Below are positions 1 to 9,039 of a stretch of 64,000 nt of DNA, piece by piece (position 1 is the stretch's first letter; every line of letters starts with the position of its first letter). The notes beneath the pieces are model-generated. The model had not been told where the DNA came from and did not search any database. It saw only the letters and a list, made by a program, of their open reading frames with translations. Origin of the DNA: Rhodanobacter_A agri (GTDB lineage Bacteria > Pseudomonadota > Gammaproteobacteria > Xanthomonadales > Rhodanobacteraceae). The stretch is taken from the NCBI RefSeq assembly GCF_044904705.1, contig NZ_JADIKL010000004.1, positions 372,001 to 436,000 on the forward strand, given 5' to 3'. The position numbers were made by a program, and so were the translations under genes.

Positions 1-300
1 GACCACCAGGATGTGCTTCACCTTCAGCACGTCCACTGCGAACTGGATGCAGCTGAGCGCGTTGAGGTCGGTGTGCACCACGACGTTGGCCACGTTGCGG
101 TGCACGAAGATCTCGCCCGGCGGAAGGTCGACGATCTGGGTGGACGGCACGCGCGAGTCGGCGCAGCCGATCCACAGGTATTTCGGCGCCTGCTGGTGCA
201 CCAGCTTCTCGAAGTAGTCCGGCTCTTGCGCAGTGACTGTGGCGGCCCAGCGCCTATTGTTGGCCAGCAGGTCTTTCAACGAGTTCATCGGCGTTTCCAT
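1..300 (-). CDS. can: Beta-class carbonic anhydrase, 5' part only
   Basis: This is the N-terminal ~100 residues of a beta-carbonic anhydrase, a zinc enzyme that interconverts CO2 and bicarbonate in the cytoplasm. The gene runs off the left edge of the window. The fragment shows the family motif CADSRVP (Cys zinc ligand with the Asp/Arg dyad), then PPGEIFVHRNVANVV and an HTDLNALSCIQFAVDVL helix, the arrangement of E. coli Can. Two ATGs are possible, at 300 (METPMNSL) and 288 (MNSLKDLL). Both keep the conserved region and neither has a strong ribosome binding site. It is transcribed away from the aldehyde dehydrogenase, whose stop is 10 bp upstream, so the two may be co-transcribed. Confidence 0.9.
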   Translation of the reverse strand, partial: METPMNSLKDLLANNRRWAATVTAQEPDYFEKLVHQQAPKYLWIGCADSRVPSTQIVDLPPGEIFVHRNVANVVVHTDLNALSCIQFAVDVLKVKHILVV

Positions 301-310
301 ATCGGAGTAT

Positions 311-1777
311 TCAGTAGCGGATGCAGACATTCTTCGGCTCGGTGAAGAAGCGCAAGGCCTCGGTGCCGCCTTCGCGGCCCAGGCCCGAGTGCTTCATGCC
401 GCCGAACGGCGTGCGCAGGTCGCGCAGCATCCAGCAGTTGATCCACACGATGCCGAATTCCAGCTGCGCGGCAAACCGGTGCGCGCGTGCGAGGTCGCGC
501 GTCCACAGCGAGGCAGCGAGGCCGTAGCCGGTGCCGTTGGCGATCGCCAGCGCTTCGGCCTCGTCGTCGAACGGGATCAGCGTCACCACCGGGCCGAAGA
601 TTTCCTGCTGGTTGGTGGCGGCCTCGTTCGGCAGCCCCTCGATCACCGTGGGCGCCACGAACCAGCCGTTCGTGCAGCGACCGGGCACGGCGACCGCTTC
701 GCCGCCGCACAGTACCTGGCCGCCCTCGGCGCGCGCCTGGGCGAGGCAGGCCAGCACCTTGTCGTAATGGGGTTTCGACACCAGCGCACCGAGGTCGCTG
801 GCGGCATCATCCGGATCGCCCACGCGCAGAGCGCGCACGCGCTCCAGGTAGCGCGCGCGGAAGCTTTCGTAGATGGAGCGTTGCACCAGCAGGCGCGAGC
901 CGCACAGGCAGATCTCGCCCTGGTTGGCGAAGCCCGAGCGCACCATGGTGTCGAGGTTGGCGTCGGAAAGATCCGCATCGTCGAACACGATGGCCGGGTT
1001 CTTGCCGCCCATCTCCAGCGACACTTTTTTGAACTGCGCGGCAGCGGCCGCGGCGATGTGCGCGCCGGTGGCGGTGCTGCCGGTAAAGGAGACCGCCTTG
1101 ACACGCGGATGTTCGACCAGCGCCTGGCCCACCGTGGGGCCGCGGCCGTGCACGATGTTCAGCACGCCCGGCGGCAGGCCGGCCTCGATGGCCAGCTCGC
1201 CGAGCAGGGCGGCGGTGCAGGGCGTGATCTCGGAGGGCTTGGCCACTACCGCGTTGCCGGCCGCCAGCGCGGGGGCGATCTTCCAGGTGAACAGATACAG
1301 CGGCAGGTTCCACGGGCTGATGCAGCCCACTACGCCCAGCGGCTGGCGCAACGTGTAGTTGATCGCGCCCTGGTCCGGCTGGCCGGGTGCCATGGCGTGC
1401 GACTCGCTGCCCCACGCCGTGACGGCGGCGGCGAAGTAGCGCAGGTTGCTCACTGCGCGCGGGATGTCCACGCGGCGCGCCAGCGCTACCGGCTTGCCGC
1501 TGTCGCGCGATTCCAGCGCGGCGAACTCGTCCAGTCGCGCTTCGATGCGATCCGCCAATGCGTGCAGCAGCTGGGCGCGCTGTTCGACCGGCATGGCGGC
1601 CCAGCCCGGCGCAGCGCGCTGGGCGGCCTCGACTGCCTCGGCGACGTCAGCGGCATCCGCATCGGGGCAATGCGCGAAGATTTCGCCGGAGGCGGGTTCG
1701 AACACATCGAGCCAATGATCGGTCTGGGGCGGCACGAGGCGGCCGTCGATCAGGTTGGCGAGTCGCGTGATAGGCAT
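311..1777 (-). CDS. Aldehyde dehydrogenase, 2-hydroxymuconate/2-aminomuconate semialdehyde type
   Basis: NAD(P)-dependent aldehyde dehydrogenase of 488 aa, full family length. The cofactor-loop FTGST is at residues 231-235, the general base Glu255 lies in LEMGGKN, and the catalytic Cys is at about 290 in NQGEICLC. The C-terminal signature RDLRTPFGGMKHSGLGREGG followed by RFFTEPKNVCI is typical of the ALDH8/2-hydroxymuconic semialdehyde subfamily, which oxidises 2-aminomuconate or 2-hydroxymuconate semialdehyde in tryptophan (kynurenine) or catechol meta-cleavage. The frame stays open 41 codons upstream, but that part is Arg-rich and reaches into a repeat, so ATG 1777 (MPITRLANLIDGR) is chosen. 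An SDR gene lies upstream on the same strand. Other pathway genes are outside the window, so the exact substrate is inferred. Confidence 0.88.
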   Translation of the reverse strand: MPITRLANLIDGRLVPPQTDHWLDVFEPASGEIFAHCPDADAADVAEAVEAAQRAAPGWAAMPVEQRAQLLHALADRIEARLDEFAALESRDSGKPVALARRVDIPRAVSNLRYFAAAVTAWGSESHAMAPGQPDQGAINYTLRQPLGVVGCISPWNLPLYLFTWKIAPALAAGNAVVAKPSEITPCTAALLGELAIEAGLPPGVLNIVHGRGPTVGQALVEHPRVKAVSFTGSTATGAHIAAAAAAQFKKVSLEMGGKNPAIVFDDADLSDANLDTMVRSGFANQGEICLCGSRLLVQRSIYESFRARYLERVRALRVGDPDDAASDLGALVSKPHYDKVLACLAQARAEGGQVLCGGEAVAVPGRCTNGWFVAPTVIEGLPNEAATNQQEIFGPVVTLIPFDDEAEALAIANGTGYGLAASLWTRDLARAHRFAAQLEFGIVWINCWMLRDLRTPFGGMKHSGLGREGGTEALRFFTEPKNVCIRY

Positions 1778-1845
1778 CCGCGCAAGCTTACGCCGCGCGG
1801 CACGCGATTGCACCGGACGCCTGCGTACGCGTGGTGGACAGGCGC

Positions 1846-2033
1846 TTAGAGCCTGTTCCATGTCTCCGCGTAGCTCGCGTTGCTCTCGCATGGCGGCCAT
1901 GCGAGAGCAACCCTTCCTCGCTCCTCAAGGCCGAGTCCATCCATGGACTCTCCCCGCGTGTCCTCGCTCTTCCTTGGCCTGCGCGCAAACAGCTCCCGGC
2001 GCGGGCCACGCGGAGACCTGGAACAGGCTCTTA
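1846..2033. repeat. Inverted-repeat element between SDR and ALDH genes
   Basis: A 188-bp element with 25-bp imperfect terminal inverted repeats (1846-1870 and 2009-2033, two mismatches; the core is GAGCCTGTTCCA / TGGAACAGGCTC). Inside are a perfect 15-bp-stem hairpin with a CGG loop (1879-1911) and a second hairpin (1933-1950, 8-bp stem). It has no coding capacity of its own. The layout is that of a REP/MITE-like palindromic element. The right arm supplies the TAA stop codon of the upstream SDR gene at 2031-2033. Confidence 0.8.
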
Positions 2034-2819
2034 CAGCGAACGCATGCGTCCGCCGTCCACCGGCAGGCTGACGCCGGTGATGTAACTGGCGGCAGGGGAT
2101 GCGAGGAAAGCCACCGCGGCGGCGATTTCCGCCGGTTCGGCGAAGCGGCGCATCGGCACCTCGGCCTCCATCGCTTGCTGCACTTCGAGCAGCGCCTTGC
2201 CGCTCTTTTGCGCGCGTGCGGCGACGATCTGCTCGATGCGCGGCGTGCGGGTGGAGCCGGGCAGCACGTTGTTGACGGTGATGCCGTACGGCGCCAGTTC
2301 GCCGGCCAGGGTCTTGGCCCAGCTGGCCACCGCGCCGCGGGTGGTGTTGGAAACGCCGATGCCGGGAATCGGCTCGCGCACCGAGGTAGAGATCACGTTG
2401 ACGATGCGGCCCCAGCCGGCCGCGCGCATGCCCGGCACCACGGCTTGTGCCAGCGTGTGGCAGGCCAGCAGGTGCTGGCGCCAGGCGGCGAGGAAGTCCT
2501 CGGGATTCGCGTCGAGCACGCTGCCGGGCGGCGGTCCGCCGCTATTGTTGACGAGAATGTGCACCGGCGCGGCGGCGGCGAGCGACGCGGCTTGCGCACG
2601 CAGGGCGGCGGTATCGCCCACGTCGGCGACGATGAAATCGTGGCGTTGCGCCGCATGCGTGCGCGGCAGCTCGCGCACCAGGGTTTCCAGCGCCTCGGCG
2701 CGGCGCGCCAACGCGGTGACGCTGGCGCCCAGCGCGGCCAGCTCGATCGCGCTGGCGCGGCCGATGCCTTGCGAGGCGCCGCAGACCAGGGCGTGACGGC
2801 CGTCGAGTTGCAGTTGCAT
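2031..2819 (-). CDS. SDR-family oxidoreductase with altered catalytic motif
   Basis: A 262-aa short-chain dehydrogenase/reductase. The Rossmann glycine motif GASQGIG is at residues 14-20, the structural NNSGG at 91-95, the active-site Ser at about 144 (NVISTS), and the C-terminal PVDGGRMRSL is usual for the family. The position of the YxxxK dyad reads S-N-T-T-R (about 157-161), so both the catalytic Tyr and Lys appear replaced. ATG 2819 (MQLQLDGRHALVCGA) is chosen because the dinucleotide-binding strand starts there; the longer reading frame upstream is low-complexity. It lies upstream of the muconate-type aldehyde dehydrogenase on the same strand, so a role in the same aromatic pathway is plausible but unproven. 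Confidence 0.85.
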   Translation of the reverse strand: MQLQLDGRHALVCGASQGIGRASAIELAALGASVTALARRAEALETLVRELPRTHAAQRHDFIVADVGDTAALRAQAASLAAAAPVHILVNNSGGPPPGSVLDANPEDFLAAWRQHLLACHTLAQAVVPGMRAAGWGRIVNVISTSVREPIPGIGVSNTTRGAVASWAKTLAGELAPYGITVNNVLPGSTRTPRIEQIVAARAQKSGKALLEVQQAMEAEVPMRRFAEPAEIAAAVAFLASPAASYITGVSLPVDGGRMRSL

Positions 2820-2848
2820 GGGCGTGGCTCCGTGGTCGAGTGTGCCGG

Positions 2849-3163
2849 TCAGCCCCAGCGCAGGCGCATCGCCAGCGCGGCCAACCAGCACAGCCAGCCC
2901 AGCCACTGGCTGTAGCGCCAGATGCCGCGCCAGCGGTCGATGTCGCGATCCTGCAGCGCCGGCAGCGCGGGCGAGCGCAGCACGTATTGCATGCGCATCC
3001 ACACATGCAGCGGGCCGGTTTTGCCCTTGGCGGATTCGATCACCACCTGCCAGTGTTGCGGATAGCGCAGGCGCATCAGCGCGGCCACCCGGAACGGCGC
3101 CACGTAGGAGAGCACGAACAAGGCGACGCCGGCGAACAGCAAGCCCAGATAGATGGCCAGCAC
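2849..3163 (-). CDS. Small two-TM membrane protein
   Basis: A 104-aa protein starting at GTG 3163 with the Shine-Dalgarno-like AAGGGGAG about 7 bases upstream. One hydrophobic segment is at the N-terminus (LAIYLGLLFAGVALFVLSYV) and a second near the C-terminus (WLGWLCWLAALAM). They are separated by a basic cytoplasmic-type stretch containing RYPQHWQVV and DRWRGIWRYSQ. This layout resembles UspB-type inner-membrane proteins, but the similarity is only in architecture. The start lies 2 bp after the stop of the upstream lipoprotein gene, so translation is probably coupled. The function is unknown. Confidence 0.65.
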   Translation of the reverse strand: MLAIYLGLLFAGVALFVLSYVAPFRVAALMRLRYPQHWQVVIESAKGKTGPLHVWMRMQYVLRSPALPALQDRDIDRWRGIWRYSQWLGWLCWLAALAMRLRWG

Positions 3164-3165
3164 GC

Positions 3166-4008
3166 TCAGCTCCCCTTGGCCTTGACGGCGCTGCCGGTGT
3201 CGGTGCTGCCGGTGTTGCTGGTCCACGGCAGCGGCAGGGCGCTGCGCAAGGTGTTCAGCACGCCGTCGCCTTTTTGCGGCTTCTTGCAGATCGCGTTGTC
3301 CACCGCCTTGGCATAGGTGGAGTCGATCATGCCGACCCAGATCGTGCCGTCCGGCCCATGCGGCACGCTGAAAGTGCCGCTGGAGTTCATGTCCAGCGTG
3401 GCCTTGGTGCTGCTGGAGAAGGTGGCGGGCGACTGTTCCCAGTAGGTCTTGCCGGTCTGCTGCGCGGCCGAGCTGTAGACCAGCAGGTAGCGCGCCTGCT
3501 TGCTGGTGACGGTAAAGCTGCCGAACGCGCCCGAGGCCGCGTCGCTCCAGCCCATGTGTTCGCACAGCGAGATGTCGTCGGAGCCGATCGGCTGGAAGCC
3601 GCTGTCCAGCATCACCACGGTGGGGGCGAACAGGTAGCTGGACTTCAGCCAGCGGCCGTTCAATTCCGACTTGAACGCCACCCGGTAGGGCAGCTTGGCG
3701 CCTTCGGGCAGGCGGAAGGCGAGGAAGTAGCTGTGCGTACCGTTGATGTTGGCCACGCTGCTGCCGCTGCCCAGGGTGTACGGCTGCGGCTGCCACGGCA
3801 GCAGGTTCTGGTAGGAGAAGTCGGCGAAGCTGGTGCAGCACGGCGTGGCGTCGAGCAGATGCTGCTGCGCCTGCTTGAGCGAATCGTCGGTGTTTTCCGG
3901 TGCGCGCAGGTTCGGCGGCACCAGGACCTTCACGCTGTGGCAGCCGGCCAGCAAGGTGCCGGCGGCCAGGGCGAGGAACAGAATGGGGAACCGGCGCTTC
4001 GTTCGCAT
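3166..4008 (-). CDS. MalM-like periplasmic lipoprotein
   Basis: A 280-aa predicted lipoprotein. The signal peptide ends in the lipobox LLAG-C (Cys about 22), followed by a short linker and then the CCTSFADFSYQNLLP block and the SYFLAFRLPEGA segment typical of the MalM family (maltose-operon periplasmic protein). The second half contains a jelly-roll-like beta-rich region. MalM's biochemical role is not settled. No maltose or maltodextrin genes are nearby, so this is probably a family member with another job at the cell envelope. ATG 4008 is chosen because the signal peptide begins there. It follows asnS by 7 bp and is followed by the small membrane protein, suggesting an asnS-malM-like-TM protein transcript. 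Confidence 0.7.
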   Translation of the reverse strand: MRTKRRFPILFLALAAGTLLAGCHSVKVLVPPNLRAPENTDDSLKQAQQHLLDATPCCTSFADFSYQNLLPWQPQPYTLGSGSSVANINGTHSYFLAFRLPEGAKLPYRVAFKSELNGRWLKSSYLFAPTVVMLDSGFQPIGSDDISLCEHMGWSDAASGAFGSFTVTSKQARYLLVYSSAAQQTGKTYWEQSPATFSSSTKATLDMNSSGTFSVPHGPDGTIWVGMIDSTYAKAVDNAICKKPQKGDGVLNTLRSALPLPWTSNTGSTDTGSAVKAKGS

Positions 4009-4015
4009 GGGGTAC

Positions 4016-5431
<1,416 letters not shown>

Positions 5432-5597
5432 GGATTGAAACTCCTGTGGATGCACCGCATCTATCGGGTACATGGATCGTTGGAACGCGCGTCCTGCGGA
5501 GCGCGTGGACAAACCGGCATGATAATGTAGGCCTTGCCCGCGTCGCGACCTTTACGGCGTGCGCGATCTCCGTTTTCGCACAAAATCTCCGTCTGTC

Positions 5598-5924
5598 ATG
5601 ACCATCACGATCACACCCGCCGCCAGCGAACGCATGCGCCAGTTCCTCGCGCAGACACCCGGCGCCGCCGGCGTGCGCTTCGGCGTGAAGCGCACCGGCT
5701 GCTCCGGCTTCGGCTACGTGGTGGACCTGGCCGTCGCCACGGGCGAGGGCGACCGCGTGCTGGAGGTCGACGGCGTGCCGCTGGTGGTGGACGACAAGAG
5801 CCTGCCGCTGGTGGATGGCACGGTGATCGACTTCCGTCGCCAGGGGCTCAACGCCAGCTTCGTGTTCCACAACCCCAACGCCACCGGCGAGTGCGGCTGC
5901 GGCGAGAGCTTCACGGTAGGCTGA
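5598..5924 (+). CDS. IscA/ErpA-type iron-sulfur cluster carrier
   Basis: A 108-aa A-type carrier of the HesB/IscA family, which delivers Fe-S clusters to apo-enzymes. The three conserved cysteines are visible: one in KRTGCSGFGYVVD (about 36) and the CGC pair in GECGCGESF near the C-terminus. ATG 5598 (MTITITPAA) is the normal family start. The gene stands alone, with no isc or suf genes beside it, so it may be the dedicated ErpA/IscA-like paralogue; sequence alone does not separate iscA, sufA and erpA here. Confidence 0.9.
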   Translation: MTITITPAASERMRQFLAQTPGAAGVRFGVKRTGCSGFGYVVDLAVATGEGDRVLEVDGVPLVVDDKSLPLVDGTVIDFRRQGLNASFVFHNPNATGECGCGESFTVG

Positions 5925-5969
5925 GCGGGGTAGGCGCCTGGGCGCGCGTCCGTGGGCGCGAAGGTCAAC

Positions 5970-6055
5970 GGGCTGCCATTCATGGCTGCACGTTTGGATG
6001 CCTTGCGATCGTCCTTGACCGCGAAAGTCCGACGGGCGGCCGTCCATGGCTGCAC
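5970..6055. repeat. Pair of 22-bp direct repeats upstream of rpsF
   Basis: Two imperfect direct copies, at 5970-5991 and 6034-6055, share the core CATGGCTGCAC preceded by GGGC-GCC. They lie 64 bp apart in the 284-bp gap between the iscA-type gene and rpsF. A related degenerate copy (GTCCACGGCTGCGCC) is at about 6930-6944 between rpsR and rplI. Their function is unknown; they look like remnants of a dispersed repeat. Confidence 0.45.
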
Positions 6056-6072
6056 TCTTCAAATTCAGTCGC

Positions 6073-6102
6073 TTGCGTGGCGTCCCCGGTTCCCCGTACA
6101 AT
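6073..6102 (+). promoter_or_regulatory. Putative sigma-70 promoter of rpsF operon
   Basis: TTGCGT (6073-6078) and TACAAT (6097-6102) are separated by 18 bp, a good match to a housekeeping promoter. Transcription would start near 6109, about 100 nt ahead of rpsF. The leader begins with a strong hairpin, TGTCCGCC/GGCGGACA (6111-6118 with 6132-6139). Confidence 0.55.
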
Positions 6103-6208
6103 TCCGCTTCTGTCCGCCCTGAAAGGGGCGTGGCGGACACTTGCCTCACCGCATCCAGCGGGAGGCTGCGAGGCCATTCCGGCCGCATCCACAAGGAGTC
6201 GAATCACG

Positions 6209-6625
6209 ATGTCCCAGCGACATTATGAAGTCGTGTTTCTGGTCCACCCTGACCAGAGCGAACAGGTCCCGGCGATGATCGAGCGCTACAAGTCGCTGAT
6301 CGAGGCCGATGGCGGCAAGATCCACCGCCTGGAAGACTGGGGCCGCCGCCAGCTGGCCTATCCGATCGTCAACCTGGCCAAGGCGCATTACGTGCTCCTG
6401 AACATCGAAGTCGGCCAGAACGCGCTGAACGAGCTGGAGTCGGGCTTCCGCTTCAACGACGCCGTGCTGCGCCACCTGGTCATCAAGCGTGACGCCGCCG
6501 ACATCGAGCCGTCCTTCATCCTGAAGAGCAAGGAAAAGGATGACGCCCGTTCGTCGCGCCGCCGCGATGACGACAGCGATGGCGACGGCGACAGCCGTGG
6601 CAACGACCGCGACAGCGACGACTGA
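6209..6625 (+). CDS. rpsF: 30S ribosomal protein S6
   Basis: A 138-aa ribosomal protein S6, which binds 16S rRNA together with S18 in the small-subunit platform. It starts MSQRHYEVVFLVHPDQSEQV and contains the conserved GRRQLAYPI and FILKSKEKD segments. The Arg/Asp/Ser-rich C-terminal tail is longer and more charged than the E. coli tail. The start at 6209 is preceded by AAGGAG. First gene of rpsF-rpsR-rplI. Confidence 0.97.
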   Translation: MSQRHYEVVFLVHPDQSEQVPAMIERYKSLIEADGGKIHRLEDWGRRQLAYPIVNLAKAHYVLLNIEVGQNALNELESGFRFNDAVLRHLVIKRDAADIEPSFILKSKEKDDARSSRRRDDDSDGDGDSRGNDRDSDD

Positions 6626-6639
6626 GAGGAGCCCAGACC

Positions 6640-6870
6640 ATGTCCAAGTTTTTCCGCCGCCGCAAATTCTGCCGTTTCACCGCGGAGAAGGTGAAGGAGA
6701 TCGACTACAAGGATCTCAACACCTTGCGCCAGTACATCACCGAGAACGGCAAGATCGTGCCGAGCCGCATCACCGGCACCAAGGCGCGCTACCAGCGCCA
6801 GCTGGCGACCGCGATCAAGCGCGCGCGCTTCCTCTCGCTGCTGCCGTACACCGACAACCACGACGTCTGA
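6640..6870 (+). CDS. rpsR: 30S ribosomal protein S18
   Basis: A 76-aa ribosomal protein S18 with the standard FFRRRKFCRF start, KEIDYKD and the GTKARYQRQLATAIKRARFL helix. It forms a heterodimer with S6 on the 30S platform. It begins 14 bp after rpsF with GAGAGGAG as ribosome binding site and is part of the rpsF operon. Confidence 0.97.
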   Translation: MSKFFRRRKFCRFTAEKVKEIDYKDLNTLRQYITENGKIVPSRITGTKARYQRQLATAIKRARFLSLLPYTDNHDV

Positions 6871-6976
6871 TGCTCCGGCGCCCCGCTCCTTCCGGGGCAG
6901 GGCGCCGAACGCAGGACCTTCGGACAACCGTCCACGGCTGCGCCGGCCATCCCGGCGCTAACGAAAAGGAATACCC

Positions 6977-7426
6977 ATGGAACTCATTCTTCTGCAGAAA
7001 GTGCGCAACCTCGGCGATCTCGGCGACAAGGTCAGCGTGAAGCCGGGCTACGGCCGCAACTTCCTGATCCCGCAGGGCAAGGCCGTGCGCGTGAACGCCG
7101 CCAACCTGGCCGCGTTCGAGCAGCGCCGCGCCGAGTACGAAACCCGCGCCAAGAACGCGCTGACCGAGGCCGAGGCCCGCAAGGCCAAGCTGGCCGACGT
7201 GTCGGTGACGATCGAGGCGCACGCCAGCCCCGAGGGCAAGCTGTACGGCTCGGTGGGTCCGCGCGACATCGCCGAGGCGCTGCAGGCTGTCGGCCACGAC
7301 ATCCACAAGGGCGAGGTCATCCTGGGCGAAGGTCCGCTGCGCAACACCGGCGAGTTCGAGGTGGCCATCCACCTGCACGCCGACGTGCAGACCAGCGTCA
7401 AGGTGATCGTGGTCGGCGAGAAGTAA
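6977..7426 (+). CDS. rplI: 50S ribosomal protein L9
   Basis: A 149-aa ribosomal protein L9. The N-terminal rRNA-binding domain begins MELILLQKVRNLGDLGDKV with the GYGRNFLIPQGKA signature, followed by the long connecting helix and a C-terminal domain (LYGSVGPRDIAEAL). It binds 23S rRNA near the L1 stalk. AAAGGA precedes the start. The 106 bp before it contain a GC-rich hairpin (CGGCGCC/GGCGCCG). Confidence 0.97.
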   Translation: MELILLQKVRNLGDLGDKVSVKPGYGRNFLIPQGKAVRVNAANLAAFEQRRAEYETRAKNALTEAEARKAKLADVSVTIEAHASPEGKLYGSVGPRDIAEALQAVGHDIHKGEVILGEGPLRNTGEFEVAIHLHADVQTSVKVIVVGEK

Positions 7427-7451
7427 TTCCGCCACCGCCACAGGCACGACG

Positions 7452-7480
7452 GACGGGCGCCCTCGGGCGCCCGTCTGCTT
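7452..7480 (+). terminator. Putative terminator after rplI
   Basis: An 11-bp perfect GC-rich stem, GACGGGCGCCC/GGGCGCCCGTC (7452-7462 with 7465-7475), is followed by TGCTTTGG, a weak U-tract. It lies 26 bp after the rplI stop and probably ends the ribosomal-protein transcript. Confidence 0.55.
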
Positions 7481-7499
7481 TGGAGGATCCAGGGCCGCG

Positions 7500-7529
7500 T
7501 TATCCCCAGCGATCCCCAGCTTATCCACA
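7500..7529. promoter_or_regulatory. DnaA-box-like sites upstream of dnaB
   Basis: TTATCCACA at 7521-7529 is a perfect consensus DnaA box, and TTATCCCCA at 7500-7508 is a one-mismatch relative in the same orientation. Both lie about 100-130 bp before the dnaB start. They could mediate DnaA control of dnaB transcription. Confidence 0.5.
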
Positions 7530-7631
7530 GACTTGTTGTCTCGACGCCTGAGACGGCGCCGCGCATCATGCTGGTCTTGCCACCGGCGGGCGCAGGTGGC
7601 GTCCGCCGCTTCGTTTTCCAGAGGTATCCCG

Positions 7632-9026
7632 ATGTCCTTCGTGCCCGATCGCAAGCCTTCGTCGCCGGCCGTCGAGGCGCTGCGCGTGCCGCCGCATTCG
7701 ATCGATGCCGAGCAGGCGGTGCTGGGCGGCCTGATGCTGGCGCCCGATGCACTGGACAAGGTAGCCGACCGCCTCGGCGAGGAGGACTTCTACCGCCGCG
7801 ACCACCGCCTGATCTGGCGTGCGATCACCGAGCTGGCGAACAAGGGCATGCCTTGCGACGCGGTGACCCTGGGCGACTGGTTCGAAGGGAACGGCCTGGC
7901 CGAGATGGTGGGCGGCGCCAGTTACCTGATCGAGCTGGCCAACAGCACGCCCAGCGCGGCGAACATCGCGGCCTACGCGGAGATCGTGCGTGAGAAGTCG
8001 GTGCTGCGCCTGCTGATCGACGCCGGCACCGCGATCACCGAGGACGGCTACCGCCCGGAAGGCAAGAGCGTGCAGGAGGTGCTGGAGAGCGCCGAACAGT
8101 CGGTGTTCAAGATCGCCGAGTCCGGTGCGCGCGGCAAGAAGGATTCCGTCTCGATGCGCGAGGCGGTGAAGGATGCCTTCCGCCTGCTCACCGAGCGCTA
8201 CGAAAACAAGGGCCAGCTCACCGGCATCACCACCGGCTTCACCGACCTCGACAACCTCACCTCGGGCCTGCAGCCCTCCGACCTCATCATCGTGGCCGCG
8301 CGTCCCTCGATGGGCAAGACCGCGTTTTCGCTCAACATCGCCGAGACGGCCGCGCTGCGCGCGAAGAAGGCCGTGGTGGTGTTCTCGATGGAAATGTCCG
8401 CCTCGCAGCTGGCGTTCCGACTGATCTCCTCGGTGGGCCGCATCCACCAGCAGCACCTGCGCAACGGCGACCTGGCCGAGGAGGATTGGCCGCGCGTCTC
8501 CAACGCCATCGCGATCCTGTCCGAGGCGAAGATCTTCATCGACGACACGCCCGGCCTGTCGCCAGTGGAAATGCGTTCGCGTTCGCGCCGGCTGCACCGC
8601 GAGCACGGCGGTCTGGGGTTGATCGTGATCGACTACCTGCAGCTGATGCAGGTGCCCGGAAACAAGGAGAACCGCGCCACCGAGATTTCAGAAATCTCGC
8701 GTTCACTGAAGGGACTCGCCAAGGAACTCAACGTGCCCGTGATCGCCCTCTCGCAGTTGAACCGCTCGCTGGAGCAGCGTGCCGACAAGCGCCCGATGAT
8801 GTCGGACCTGCGCGAATCCGGCGCTATCGAGCAGGACGCGGACGTGATCATGTTCATCTACCGCGACGAGTACTACAACAAGGAATCGCCGGACAAAGGC
8901 CTGGCCGAGATCATCATCGGCAAGCAACGAAACGGCCCCACTGACACCGTCAAGCTGACCTTCCTCGGCCACTACACCAAGTTCGAGAACTACGCCGCCG
9001 ATTCCTTCGTGGGCGGCTTCGAGTGA
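7632..9026 (+). CDS. dnaB: Replicative DNA helicase DnaB
   Basis: A 464-aa hexameric 5'-3' helicase that drives the replication fork and interacts with DnaG primase. The N-terminal all-helical domain starts at PPHSIDAEQAVLGGLML. The RecA-like C-terminal domain has Walker A ARPSMGKTAF, Walker B region LIVIDYLQLM and the Gln/Arg-containing ALSQLNRSLEQR motif. There is no intein. ATG 7632 (MSFVPDRKPS) is preceded by AGAGGTAT; the 33 upstream codons are Arg-rich and non-homologous. alr follows after 13 bp. Confidence 0.97.
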   Translation: MSFVPDRKPSSPAVEALRVPPHSIDAEQAVLGGLMLAPDALDKVADRLGEEDFYRRDHRLIWRAITELANKGMPCDAVTLGDWFEGNGLAEMVGGASYLIELANSTPSAANIAAYAEIVREKSVLRLLIDAGTAITEDGYRPEGKSVQEVLESAEQSVFKIAESGARGKKDSVSMREAVKDAFRLLTERYENKGQLTGITTGFTDLDNLTSGLQPSDLIIVAARPSMGKTAFSLNIAETAALRAKKAVVVFSMEMSASQLAFRLISSVGRIHQQHLRNGDLAEEDWPRVSNAIAILSEAKIFIDDTPGLSPVEMRSRSRRLHREHGGLGLIVIDYLQLMQVPGNKENRATEISEISRSLKGLAKELNVPVIALSQLNRSLEQRADKRPMMSDLRESGAIEQDADVIMFIYRDEYYNKESPDKGLAEIIIGKQRNGPTDTVKLTFLGHYTKFENYAADSFVGGFE

Positions 9027-9039
9027 TCGCGCGCCACGC

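Noticed and set aside
233..1849. 538-aa plus-strand ORF
   Set aside because: Antisense to the aldehyde dehydrogenase gene, which has full catalytic motifs. The plus-strand translation is Arg/Ala/Gly-rich with no domain, as expected of a shadow frame in high-GC DNA.
5506..5526. Promoter TGGACA/GATAAT upstream of the iscA-type gene
   Set aside because: The boxes are only 9 bp apart, too close for a sigma-70 promoter. GATAAT alone is not sufficient.
7500..7529. Replication origin
   Set aside because: Only two DnaA-like boxes and no AT-rich unwinding region or dnaA/dnaN genes. Kept as possible dnaB regulation instead.
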